Positions 23,165 to 34,267 of a DNA stretch of 64,000 nt are shown here, in pieces; positions within the stretch are counted from its first letter, which is position 1; each line of letters starts with the position of its first letter. The notes beneath the pieces are model-generated. The model worked only from the letters and a program-made list of their open reading frames with translations. It made no database searches and was not told where the DNA came from. The position numbers and the translations under genes are program-made. Where the stretch lies: NCBI GenBank assembly GCA_030407005.1, contig JAUDYN010000005.1:2170001-2234000 (forward strand), given 5' to 3'. The DNA comes from Desarmillaria ectypa (taxonomy: Eukaryota; Basidiomycota; Agaricomycetes; Agaricales; Physalacriaceae).

Positions 23165-23934
23165 ATGTCTTCAAACTCTCGTCCTACTGATTCCACCATG
23201 CACTCCCAGCCAATCCCAATCATGTCCCGTCGGGGCCGTTCAGCGTCAATGTCTTCCTCGTCGTCATCGTCGTCAGGCTCGTCGAACTCACCCACCGAAT
23301 TACCGACCCCAATTTATATCTCTACGAGCCCTGTTCGTATTGGCCCTGTGTCACCAGGAAGCTCCCCAATATTATCGTATTTCTTTTCCCAATCCCCTAC
23401 CAAAGCGCCGCCCGGTTCGGCCTCGACGTACCCATTCAGAAAATTCGGACCTGCGCCGGTTTTCGAAGGTATGTTCAGGCATTCAAGGCCTTTGGTATCC
23501 CGCTAATCTTCTGACCGCAGAAGATGAAGAGAAGGAAATACCTGTCGCAGCGCATGCTCGACGGACAAGTACTGCTGTAGCAGGGCGCTTTGCGCAGCCG
23601 CAGCTTAGCATGCCTGAGCCTCACGCAGAGCGTGGGACAGGTCTCTTACGAAGGCTCTCGATGAGCAGCACTTTCGCCAAGGTGGGTCTCCTACTTTGCA
23701 GTATAAACATCAGCTAACCCATTGATCACGTAGCCCTCAGATATGAGGTCTAGGTCACCGCCCAATGCACCGCCCAACTCCGCTGTTAACCCCAATGAAG
23801 GCAAACAGCTTCCGTTCGTTCGAGACAGCCGGCCTCGGCGCTCCGCCACCATTAGTGTGGATACTAAGCCACGCAGGGCTCCGTCACCCATGGGCGAGCG
23901 TATTCTCAAAGGACATTTCGACGGCTTCAACTAA
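23165..23934 (+). CDS. Short conserved disordered protein ending in HFDGFN
   Basis: Three exons (23165-23468, 23521-23681, 23734-23934) join in phase to give 221 residues. The N-terminal half is Ser-rich, including an eleven-residue run (SMSSSSSSSSG). The remainder has basic/Ser patches that look like phosphorylation sites: LRRLSMSSTFAK, RPRRSATISV and KPRRAPSPMGERILKG, ending HFDGFN. I recall this C-terminal block being strongly conserved among agaricomycete hypothetical proteins, although no domain name is attached. The repeated R-R-x-S pattern fits an AGC-kinase target, which is inference. The C/T-rich upstream region suggests a well expressed gene. Confidence 0.8.
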
Positions 23935-24594
23935 TCTTTCCTACGCTACCTTCGCTACTTTCGTTGCTGGCTCTCACCACGCTCTCTTTCACCACCGTCG
24001 CTCCTGTTCGCACTTCCTCCACAGCACGATACCTGCAATCGCTGTGGGTTGTACTACTCTAAGCATCGAGAGCCCAATGACAACTGGAAACGAGATGTTC
24101 TGTATACATGGGCTTAAATGCTTTGGAAGCACCATAGTAATCATCAGTGTATAATATCCTCCGGTCATCCCTCTCGTCGTCTGTTATGGTCCCCTCCCCC
24201 TTCCCTCCAGTTCCATAATCCTCCACAATCATCGATATACACCCGACGGTAAAAGACCATAATCTGGGCCATTTTGCCACAACTTTTTTGCATCTCTCTC
24301 GTCGATTTTGTGTCGTGCCTTACTGTTTAAGTGGCTGTATTTCTGTGTAATATGGTCAGTTCGATCATTTATACTCACTTCTTCTGCTTCGCTCATCTTC
24401 CATCTGCAGCCACATCTTGGAACTTTGACCGTCAGTCTGTAAAATTCAAATAAGTCTTCATAATCCAGATTCGCTTTTTTGTAATACTAGCTTGTCTCCC
24501 TTTCAATTCCTTTATTTCCTTTCTCTATTTTTGCAAGTAAAAAAAAAGCAGGTCAAATTAGATGAACTATAGAGAACAATTCATGTACTAGAAT
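23935..24594. other. 3' flanking region between convergent genes
   Basis: Lies between the stop of the short disordered protein (+) and the stop of CTF8 (-). T-rich, with no supportable frame; probably the two 3' UTRs. Confidence 0.5.
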
Positions 24595-25062
24595 TCAACT
24601 CGGTCGCCCCACGATTGGCATCGGTCGTTTCGAAAACACAATCTTCCTTTTGACGATAGCAATTGCACGCCAACTAATAGTGCCCCCATTGTTGTCCTCA
24701 TCGCAGACCATAACATCATCCTCAATGTTCTGAATAGACGAGGACTTTTGTATGACGGCAATGGCTTTGGGAAGATTAACGATGATCCCTTCGAGGTGAT
24801 GATATCCGATGCGTAAAGTAGGCTTTTTCTGCTGAAATTATGAGAGAGGAATGTTGTCCATGCATGCAGTACGCACCATAGCCTCGTCAATTGATAATTT
24901 CCCGACCAACTTTCCATTGAGCTCGTTTTCATGATTGCTCTCAACGTCCAGAGTGCCCTGCAACTCAATCAAGACAGTTTCGTCATGAGACACCTTCGCG
25001 AAGGCAGGTGACAGTTTCCGATTAGACGCAGAGGGAATGGGGATGTCAATCGGTATCAGCAT
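24595..25062 (-). CDS. CTF8: CTF8, subunit of the alternative replication factor C complex
   Basis: Two exons, 24877-25062 and 24595-24831, join in phase (intron 24832-24876, 45 bases) to give 140 residues. The start MLIPIDIPIPS is followed by VLIELQGTLD and LNGKLVGKLS, then after the intron PTLRIGYHHLEGIIVNL, KAIAVIQK and finally IAIVKRKIVFSKRPMPIV. This order (ELQG, G-x-L-x-G, L-x-I-G-x-H-x-L-x-G, I-x-x-K-I-x-F-x-x-R-P-x-P-I) matches CTF8/CHTF8. The protein joins CTF18 and DCC1 to form the CTF18-RFC clamp loader that acts on PCNA during replication and sister-chromatid cohesion. Length is typical. It follows ATG15 on the same strand, 238 bases downstream. Confidence 0.88.
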
Positions 25063-25300
25063 CGTGGTGGAGAGATCTTTGGAGCCCGAACGCGTTAGGT
25101 GACGCGTTGTTTAGTGTAAGTTGCCATGATGGCAAACAAATCAGCACCGCCACTCAACGATTTCATGTCGAAGTACTGCAGCGAAGGAGATAAGTACAAT
25201 AAGGTATTAATCAAGGTTCCAGGCGTGTATAAAGTAAAACATGCTGATCTATATCATCTCCTCTCAATCATGCTGGGTTATAGGGTCCGACAGCTTGCTC

Positions 25301-26875
25301 CTAGTAACGAAAGTTTCCATATTCCCAGCTGTAACATTCCTGGCACACATGGATAATTCAGTAGGGTTACGGAGCATGTCATTGCACATGCTTACCACAC
25401 AATCCTCTTCTGGAGCAGCTTCAGGCACTTGTCGTCCCATATCAACGCTGGGAGGCCAAGGGTCTGTAAGAACCTTCTCAATCACGGTGACAATACCATG
25501 TGTTCGTATATCGACAGCCCATGAAAGGTTCGAGACTGTATCATAGACAATGGAATCGCCTAGATGGCATCTGGAGGTGATGGTCGGATTCAGAAGGGCG
25601 TATTCGAAGATAACGACTAACCGAGACTCCATGGCGTATCCACCCAGGGCACAAGACGAGAGAATGCCGTTGCATGTTCCCATTGCAATGGGATCGGCTG
25701 TGTGGTAAACATGCGTGATGTGCTGCGTGGAAGGCTAGGCACGAATAAAGCAACTCGATCTTATTCTCGTGGAGAGGTGGCAAAACGACGTACCGGTGAT
25801 GGGAGATGAAGTCGAGACGCGGCCATTTTCTCTCCTGGAGCTTCAAATGCGATAACTGGGGCGCCGAAAGTGGCACCGACCAAACTCGCTAAAGCCCCAC
25901 CCAAAGAATGTCCGATGATCCAGATGTTGGAGTCCGGGTACATGTACGACAAGTTATTGTACAAGTTCTAGGCAGACGGGATGAGGTGAGTTTGCGGCGT
26001 GTATTGAGGACGTACTATCCCAACGGGGTAGAAGAGGCTTTCCTCTATGAGGGCCTCCTCGACGCAGTCCTGATCACACTTCCATCCCCCATGATAGCAT
26101 CCGCAGACGGTAGTCCATGTCCAGTCGATCCGAGCGCAGCAGCAGCTGAAAAGTAGGTTATCATTCAATTTATCCTTCTTCACAGTAGGGCCCCCTCCAC
26201 CAAAAACACCAGCAGAGGTTCCCTTGATGGATAGCACAACGGTCTCGTTATCAGGTGTCGCAAAGACATGACCTCTGAAACCGTCGTCATCGGGCTCCCA
26301 GCCAAATGGATAAGACTGTGCGGGGTTAGTTCTTTTCCAAGGGAGATTGCGAGGATACATACGACTGTCCAGTTTGCGCCTAGATCGTACCACGAGCCTT
26401 CGTCGGGTACGACGTAAGCATTGTTGGCCATTTTCGCCAACGCAAGCAGGGTCACTCGGTCCTCAACGTCCGGTGCGGGAACCTGATCTTCTTCCCATTT
26501 TAGACTTTCACTTTGCCCAAACTTCATCGAGCGCACGCGAGCTTGAGAAAATGCATCAAAGCTCGGAGGCCTGAATGCCTTGACTTTCCGTGTCATTAAA
26601 TCATACGAGTGGTCTCTGTAAGAGAGCAGAGACTCGGTATCTGTATTCGATGGAACGTCGGCAAAAACGACCCGAGCTGAAGACGAGACTGCGTGGACGT
26701 GACGAAGCTGGAACTGTAGGGACTGCGGTGGGGCTGGTGGGACATTGCTGTTGGTGAGAATGTCGAGCAATGGGACGATGAAGCTCGCCAGGGATGTCGG
26801 TAACATGGAAGCATAACACAGTAGACTATGGAGTAGCGATGGCGGTGGAGGACCCAAGCCAACCCAAGTTGTCAC
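25301..26875 (-). CDS. ATG15: Autophagy-related lipase ATG15
   Basis: Five exons (26363-26875, 26016-26315, 25794-25967, 25396-25734, 25301-25339) keep phase and give 454 residues. A hydrophobic N-terminal segment (LASFIVPLLDIL) fits the single membrane anchor of the family. Landmarks: GANWTV-SYPFGWEPDDDGFRGHVFA across the first junction, the Cys-rich CGCYHGGWKCDQDC, the lipase nucleophile elbow GHSLGG (Ser in exon 3), THVYHTADPIAMG containing the catalytic Asp region, and the short last exon ECYSWEYGNF typical of ATG15. The enzyme is a phospholipase delivered to the vacuole through the multivesicular body route, where it breaks down autophagic bodies. The start at 26875 is chosen because it keeps the anchor; a Met at about 26806 is an alternative. 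Confidence 0.92.
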
Positions 26876-27927
26876 GGGCCGCCGGCCGACTCCCGTCTTT
26901 AGGCCGGCCCTGTGAATCCGACTATGCGACTTTAGTGTTCGTCTTGGGTTCCTCTGTAGCTTTTTGGCCTTGTCTGATTCGGCTGTTTCTCAAAGGTCCC
27001 TCAATTTCCTCTCCATACATCGCAAGTTTGAATCCTCCATCCAAGTTTAGTAGTAGGCTGGACTTGTCACCAAACCAACTGTTAAGTAGACTCACCGCAT
27101 TTCTCTATGAATAAAAATCCTGTCGAGCTAGATTAAACCAAATCAAGTCGCACTCATGATGTATGCTTGCTACATCTCTTCACTTCTCTCCCCTCCATCA
27201 CCATTTTTGTACGCCCGGATTCTTTATGCCTGCTGGCCATCGTATCCTCCCTTTTACGTTCTAGTCTTTTGGCCAGAAAATTACACCGAAACACTCGTAG
27301 GTTCTACAATCTAGACTGCAACTAGTGAGGTATATGCACTGTATTCCATCATTTGTCTATACGATGTCGTATTTGGGCTATTGGTAGGATATTTGAATAT
27401 CTGCATGTACGTTACTGCTCTCAAATTGAGGCAGTGGCCTCGGTAGACTGCAATTCATGATGTAGTGGTCTCACTATCCTTGTAATGGTCCTGCCAGCTC
27501 CTTGTTTTAGCCGGATCGTATTTCATGACTATCCCCGATACCGTCTTGTCCTGTGTCTTAGGGTCATTTGCATTACAAAAAAGTACAGCAGGATGTACAG
27601 CGAGGTAAAGCTGGCAAATTAGGATAGTTGAGTGATCGCGAAGCTGAGATGTGCCAGATGCGAGTCAACGATTCCGACATGTAGTACCCAAGCTTTCTAC
27701 TTGGTACATGGAGAGAGGAACTTGAATCTAATTCTGCTGCTTCCCCTCATACTTGTTATGGTAGCTTGCGTTTTTACCAACAAATTTGAATAAGTCTTAT
27801 CCTGCTTGATGGCTGCCTTTCTTGTTGCTGCTCAGAGGAAATAATCGCCCCTAATTTGCCGCGCTCGTCACGGATCACGTGAAAGTTCACATTGTGTGAC
27901 TAAAACGCCTTGTATTATCTTAACCTC
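26876..27927. other. Divergent promoter region between ATG15 and ORC1
   Basis: About 1 kb separates the two divergent start codons. It contains one 106-codon frame that is the antisense of ATG15's 5' end plus upstream sequence and no independent gene. I did not find a clear cell-cycle box (ACGCGT) in it. Confidence 0.5.
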
Positions 27928-30792
27928 ATGCCTCCACGAAAATCCGACGTTGTTGAGCCAAAGACACCCACACGTCGTTCAAAGCGAGGGCAGCCCCTCG
28001 CTACTATCGTGACGACGAGGCTCTTCGACATTTCTTGGTGTGGTAGCCCAGCCCACGTTCACCCACTCAATCCCGAACTGGATCTCAGACTCGAAGATCG
28101 CGAAGAATGGGAGAGACTCGATGAGGTGGAAAGGCAAGACAAGACGACGATGTTTTACGATGCTTTTCAACGAAAGAAACCAACGGTTGCAAAGAATACA
28201 TACGGAAAGAAAAAGGCGTCAGCGAAGGAGGCTATAGAGAACATCGAGACGTTCCGGGTGGGAGACACGGTCCTCATTTCCAACGGGAACAGCCGGTATC
28301 CTAGTGTTGCGGTCATAATTGCATTATGGGAGACCGACCTGAAAGAGGCAGGTAATGAGCCGCTCTCAAAGGCCATGTACATCCGAGTACATTGGTTTTT
28401 GAGGCCCAAGGAGTTGCCTAGTATACGCGCCAAACGGGAAGCTTACGAGGTGTGAATTTACCATTGCGTTGCTGCTGTTTAACTGATCCACTGCTTGCAG
28501 AATGAGATATATTACACCCTTTCGGAAAATGTGATCCTTGACGCACCTGGAGCTATAATACGGCATTGTGTTGTTCACGACATTTTAACGAGGGGGAAAG
28601 ACAGTGGTCGGTTCTGTTTGCTCTGTGTCCCGTACTTGCTGACTGTATCGCAGACGATAGTGACGAGGAAGGCTCAAACCTTACACAGCAAGAGTTTGTC
28701 TGCCGATTCGCGGTGCATTCTCGCCTAGGGCTATATTATACGTTTCCATGGAAAAATCACCATAAGGCGGCGATGTCCGCTATGAACCGCGGAACAAGAG
28801 ACCAGCGGGCGTCCGGTGAATTTTGGAGAGTCTTGGTAGATGCCTTCCCAAGTAAGCCGAGACCGAAGCCGCACGGGAAGAAACGAGAAGACGTAGATTC
28901 AGAAGCGGAAGAATCCGGCGACAGTCGTTCTGGCGATGCCTACATAGAATCGTCGGACGACGCTGACGCTGACGATGAGCTTCCAGTGGCAGAGGCAGCA
29001 GAAAGCGAAGAAGAGATTTTAGACGAAGAGGAATATGACGAACCCAAGACACCAAGCAGAAAACGGAAACGGGTTCCTGCAGCAACAACGCCTCGGAAAC
29101 GCCCAACACAAGCCATTGCTCAACCTACCCCTCATTCGAAAGCCGCTTTAGCTCGAAGAGCACAATCCTCGCCCAGGAAACGTCAAAAGTTCACGAGACT
29201 TCCACAGGTGTCCTATGTTGCCGACAGCTTCATCAACACCCTACCAAAAGATCCGTGGTTACGCGCAATGCATGCTCTGCATGTAGGCAGTCGTCCGGAT
29301 GTGCTGACATGCAGGGATGACGAATACCAACACATCCTTCGCAGTGTCCGAGACCTCTTGGAGGAAGGTAGCGGTGGATGCATTTGTGAGTTATCTTATT
29401 AATGAGGTGACCGTCATTCATAATGGTTATTCAGATATATCGGGCGTTCCTGGTACAGGAAAGACAGCGACAGTACATGCGGTTATTCGTGAGCTTAAAA
29501 GATTAGCAGAAGCTAGTGTACGTTCTTATTCACCGTTATCGACGATCTGCTTAACAATTGAACAGGAGACAAACCCATTTACTTATGTCGAGATCAATGG
29601 GCTTCGGATTGCCGAACCAAACGCTGCTTATAACGTGCTATGGGAAGGCGTTTCTGGACATGATGTTAAGAAAGATGGGCATCTGCAAATCAGTGCTAAA
29701 GAAAGTCTCAAGGCATTGACGAATTACTTTGGTAGTGGACATACCAAAGGTCCTGGAGGGCATGCATGGTAAGTTATCATTTCATCTGACTACGTCCAAG
29801 TCTAACGGTAAGGAATATCTGTAGTGTCGTTTTGATGGACGAACTAGATCAACTCGTCACAGCAAGGCAAGATGTCGTTTACAACTTCTTCAACTGGCCT
29901 ACCATCGCCGGAAGCCAGCTTGTCGTCATCGCCGTTGCAAATACTATGGATCTTCCAGAACGAGTAATGACAGGGAGAGTCAGGAGTCGACTGGGTGAGT
30001 GGCCACTCTTTTCGTCAGCTCAACAATGATTCATTAGAACGTAGGAATGGTCCGTATAAACTTCAAGCCGTATAAGGTCTCACAGTTAACGGAGATCGTC
30101 AATGCAAGGCTAGAAAGTGCGAAGAAAAGTCTTTGGGATGAAACCCAAGATGTCATCAATAAGGATGGCATCAAATTCGCAGCCATGAAAGTGAGCGCAA
30201 TCAGTGGTGATGCTCGGAGGGTGTTGGATATCTGCCGGTACGTAAACCAGTTGTCAGAAGAAGAGGCGTCGCTAACAACGTGCTCCTTAGACGTTCGGTG
30301 GAAATTGTTCGTCCGGAAAAGAAAGTGGCATCCCTACCTACGGTCAAGGAGGTAATAAGTGTCATGCAGAACAGTCCAACAGCTGCGTACCTGCGAGAAT
30401 GCAGCTTCCACGAACGTTTGATGCTTGCGGCGCTGGTGAAATGTATCAAACGTGAGGGTGTGGAAGAAGTCAAATGGGGTGAGGTACGTAACGCATGCCT
30501 GTGTTCAATGTAATCGAATCTGACGTAGTCGTAGGTTCAACACCAACACCTGATCTACATGAACGTGCTCACTTCTGAGCCCGACCCGACACGGAAGCCT
30601 ACAACACGAGAGCTCAATATCGTGCTGGAATCACTGATAGCGTCTCGGGCCATGCTCATAGAAGATGGGATTGCTGCATCGAGGAAGGCGGAAGGAGACA
30701 GGAAAGTCATCCTGAACCTGGAACAGAGCGAAGTGGAGAGGGTTCTTAGTGAAGTTGGAGGTTCGAGATGGAAGAATGTACTAAGTGTATGA
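27928..30792 (+). CDS. ORC1: Origin recognition complex subunit 1 (BAH + AAA+ ATPase)
   Basis: About eight exons; 27928-28449 and 28501-28606 are checked, and the next begins at 28654. The N-terminal third is a BAH domain ([10 protein letters not shown] through [31 protein letters not shown]). An acidic linker ([23 protein letters not shown]) and basic patches follow. The AAA+ module has Walker A GVPGTGKT, Walker [11 protein letters not shown], sensor 1 [13 protein letters not shown], and sensor 2 [11 protein letters not shown], then a winged-helix region ending KNVLSV. ORC1 is the ATP-binding subunit that, with CDC6, loads MCM helicases at replication origins. The intron after exon 2 uses donor GTCGGT (28607-28653, 47 bases), needed to reach the frame of DDSDEEG. 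Confidence 0.93.
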
Positions 30793-31242
30793 TCTTCCAG
30801 ATTTTTAGTTTTTACAAACGCGTGGTACACTTTTGCATCTATAAACAAACTTGTAAGACGTCGGCGCCACACCTTCTGTATCATGTTTTCTACAATAGAA
30901 CTGCAGCCTTCTCGCTTGCCCTCACCTCCTCGTGCTTTCAGATAATGCTGATATCGTTTGGTCATTTGAAACAGGCTTCTGTAATGATCTCCGGCATTAA
31001 TCATTAGTGATCTCTTCGTCATGGGTGTGCTAGGATTATCGGGAGAAGAGAGAAGGTACGCAATATAACATAAGCAAGATTATAGCAACGACAGACATGG
31101 AAAAGGGGAGTCTCTGGCAGGTTGTTGAAAAGCTATAAACATTTCGTACATGTCGTACATCGTGAAACAGAGGATAATCAGGTAGACATAAAACTGAGAT
31201 GCCTTGACAGAAAATTGGCTACTACATTGTAACGATACAGAT
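30793..31242. other. 3' flank between convergent genes
   Basis: T-rich sequence following the ORC1 stop, then a stretch downstream of the gene on the other strand. The 155-codon minus-strand frame overlapping the ORC1 end is an antisense shadow. Confidence 0.5.
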
Positions 31243-33505
31243 TCAATAGGTACCATGTAAGTTCCCAACATACCAGCTATCCGAAGGGAGGATCTTTGAC
31301 AAACGCTTATCAGCATGTTCTTGCACCAACCTGTCTGAAGCCCTTGCATACAACCCTGCATCATAGCTCCCTGTTACTCGGCCCTGTGCACGAAAAGCAG
31401 CCCAAGCTACATTTCTCGCCAGATGCGAAACATGGCGATTGGGTTCGGCGTCCATTATAGCAAAATACTTGACTGGAAACTTTTTGAAGTTGAAGAACCA
31501 TCCTGCACTTTTGGGACGACACAAAGCCGTCAGGTAACCAACAATCCCCGGCACATGTCCAAGCCCCTCGAGTCCTTTGGCGGATTTGTTCTCCCCCGTA
31601 CCGTATAGGATGTCAGTCGCACTTCGCATAACGGACCACTCCGCTTGGGCCCTTGGAGCGGAATTACCTATCCGTGCTTCGAACATCCTACCTCTCATTT
31701 GGGCAGACACAGTCCCAAATGTCTCGACCTCCCTGCCAGGTGCAGTCTCTGAGCGCGTTACCACGTAAAACATGTCCGGTCTACAGCGGAGCTCTTTCAG
31801 AAAGGCATCGACAAAGTTGTCTGGCTCATTGCGAACCGCTCCAAACATGTACGACCGAAATTCCATACAGGCCCACATTCTGTAGCCGGGTCTCGAAGCT
31901 GGTTTTGTACTCGGGAATGGTCCAGGAGGAAGGTTTGGAAATCCCGTACTGACGATGTCAGTGATGAGGACACCGCAGAAACTCATGTGGTTTCTGATAC
32001 TTCGCAGATCATATGATGGGTTGTTTTCGTTCGTGCAGAAGGATGGAGATTGAATTAGTCCGAAAGCAGCAAATGAAAGGAATGCATGGAGGTCGTCAAA
32101 GCTATTGCATAGACGAACAAAACGGTTTTCGATATTTTTCGTCGGTTCCCCCTTGAGGGAGTTCAAGATGACCTAGTCTGGGTTCAACACCGGGCTCTCA
32201 CAAGGTAATGTAGAGGTTGTACGTACCCACCAAGCTTCGTCAGATGTTGTCCCTTTGTGAGAGCGGTTATATATCCATCCGCCAACTATTTTGAAGCGAT
32301 TGCCTAACCATAAACTTTATACTCCATGTACTGAAACCACAACTGGTAATCATAAACGTACAGAGATCTCCTAAATTAGCGGTATTGCTGCCCGGCCTTC
32401 GGGCTAAGACGAGGGCCTCTATCACCGAGTCCTTCCACCATAGTAGACCAAACTCCAACCGTTTGCTCCATACAATCATGAACTTGGTCAAATCGTCGAT
32501 GTCAAAATCATCGTCCATGAAAAGGTCTTTGAAGGAGACTTTGTCGAGGGCCTTTAGGTGCAAAGTAGGTTCGTGGAAAAGGATTCGACGAGCGTACTGC
32601 TGCATGGCGCATTTGAATACTTCCATAGACCGCAGTGCATCCGCCGTTTCCTTCAATACCTCCCCTGTCGTCTCGTGATAAAACGATTTCATGTAGACTT
32701 CGGGCTCGATTAATATTTCCAGGCAATAGAGAATTTTGTCTCTGGCCCTGCGAGAATTATATGCGTCAGGAAATGCTAACGGATAAGTAGACACCATGCC
32801 TTCGTAGTTTCAAATCGATTAAATCATCCTCTTGAAGAGTATTATTGCCTGGCTTCCCATCTGCCTTTTCGCCAATAGAGCGATTGTAAAACTCTGCGAT
32901 CGCCTCGGGGGAGAGATCAATCGCTGATTCGGATTCGGGGTCTCCAAAGGGAAAGGCTTGAGACTCCGAGTCCTCCATCCATTCCCGTCCTAGATCGTTC
33001 TTCATATGAAGAGTCAGCGCATGGGCTTCTAGCGCATCGCGAATTTCAACGGCCTCGAGCATCTTCCTCGCAAGTACCTTGAGTCGTATCTTATGGCCAT
33101 CGTCGACTGTATTGGCAGAATCTTTTATCGTGCGCACTCCGAGACATAAAATCACATACTTTTCAAAAAGAATCTCTGGTGGTGAACCTCTCGACCAATT
33201 CTTTCCTCCCTGATAGCGCTGACGTACTTTTTCATCAAGCGCGCCTTCTCTAATGCGTCGTGGATGTTGTCGTATGACAAGATCTCTTCCTTGGTAGGAA
33301 TCAATGTCCCACCAAGTGTCTTGTCTACAAACTGTGCGGCCTTTTTGTATTTCCTCGTCAGCGTTATGTATTGTTTATGGTGCATCTGGCAGCGTTCGAC
33401 CGGGTTTCCATGGGTTCGAGGCTTAGGACACCTAGTCTCCTCATCTTCCAGCAGGGTTGTACAAGTCAGAGGAGGAGCCTGCTTTTCCTTGGCCTTGGGC
33501 CCCAT
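31243..33505 (-). CDS. Fungal-restricted hypothetical protein, apparent frameshift in the middle
   Basis: The start MGPKAKEKQAPPLTCTTLLE opens a Cys/His-containing N-terminus (TRCPKPRTHGNPVERCQMHHKQY). It then runs through long helical parts and ends in VGNLHGTY. Exons splice well: RFFLK joins DDGHKIRLKVLA, and EAWW joins ILNSLKGEP. Between LIDLKLRR and MVSTYPLAFPDAYN (32780-32797) the reading frame changes by one base with no room for an intron. I recall relatives of this family in many agaricomycetes, where the two parts are joined by a few extra charged residues. The Cys/His cluster could bind metal, but I do not know a function. Either the gene is recently broken or the sequence has an error here. 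Confidence 0.7.
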
Positions 33506-34267
33506 CGTTGTAAGTCACAGGTGAAATAAGCGCCCGTTGGACGTGAGAAGCTTCTATTCTGGGAGCAAAATGCGCATTGCGATGAGCGACCCAATGGCTG
33601 CTGACCTCGATGACAAGCCCAGTCTCTAATGAATCGGTTGCCGACTGCGCAATGAAGATCCTATAGGCTAATCGTACGCAGCTGCCAGGTTTAAAAGCAA
33701 CAGAAGGTTGCATTACCCAAAACAGATCAGAAAACAAGGTATCGCATGCTGAAGGTTTGGGACATGTATATCAAAAGTGAATTTAAACAACGTGCAAAAG
33801 ATGGACAGGACATATTTCGACAACGAGCATGTGGTCTTGAGTGTTCATAATCACTCAACTTCTAGATGACGCATAGCAGTCCCAGGAACGAGATGTACAA
33901 TCCATTCAGATAGCTGGGAACTGACTCTGAAGAAGGGAAGTTGTTGTACCCCCTTGCTACCCCCTGCTCAACGTTGAAAACAGGGCGCACTGGGTACGTC
34001 TCGAATTACGTGGTCTATGTAGATGCTAGACGTACATTGGCCCTCCCTTCCCCCGCAATACAGAAGTTGGGGCCGTCATTAGTGATAGATGATTCTTTTC
34101 CATACCAAGAGCACGGCTTTCCAGAGTAACAGGCTGAGAATGTTTGACTCGTGTCCACTCACTAAGTTTGCGATGAAAAGAAGTCACTATTCAATTAAAA
34201 AAGATCTCATCTTGAAAGCCTTCCCACCGAAATCAGCTACAAGGAGCTGTTCTTGTGCTTTATGCAC
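33506..34267. other. Intergenic upstream region
   Basis: Contains the promoter of the preceding minus-strand gene. Short frames only (62 to 98 codons), none with motifs. The 98-codon minus-strand frame at 33441-33737 overlaps the real start in another phase and is treated as chance. Confidence 0.4.

Noticed and set aside
30555..31022. 155-codon minus-strand frame
   Set aside because: Antisense to the last exon of ORC1, which has clear domain support.
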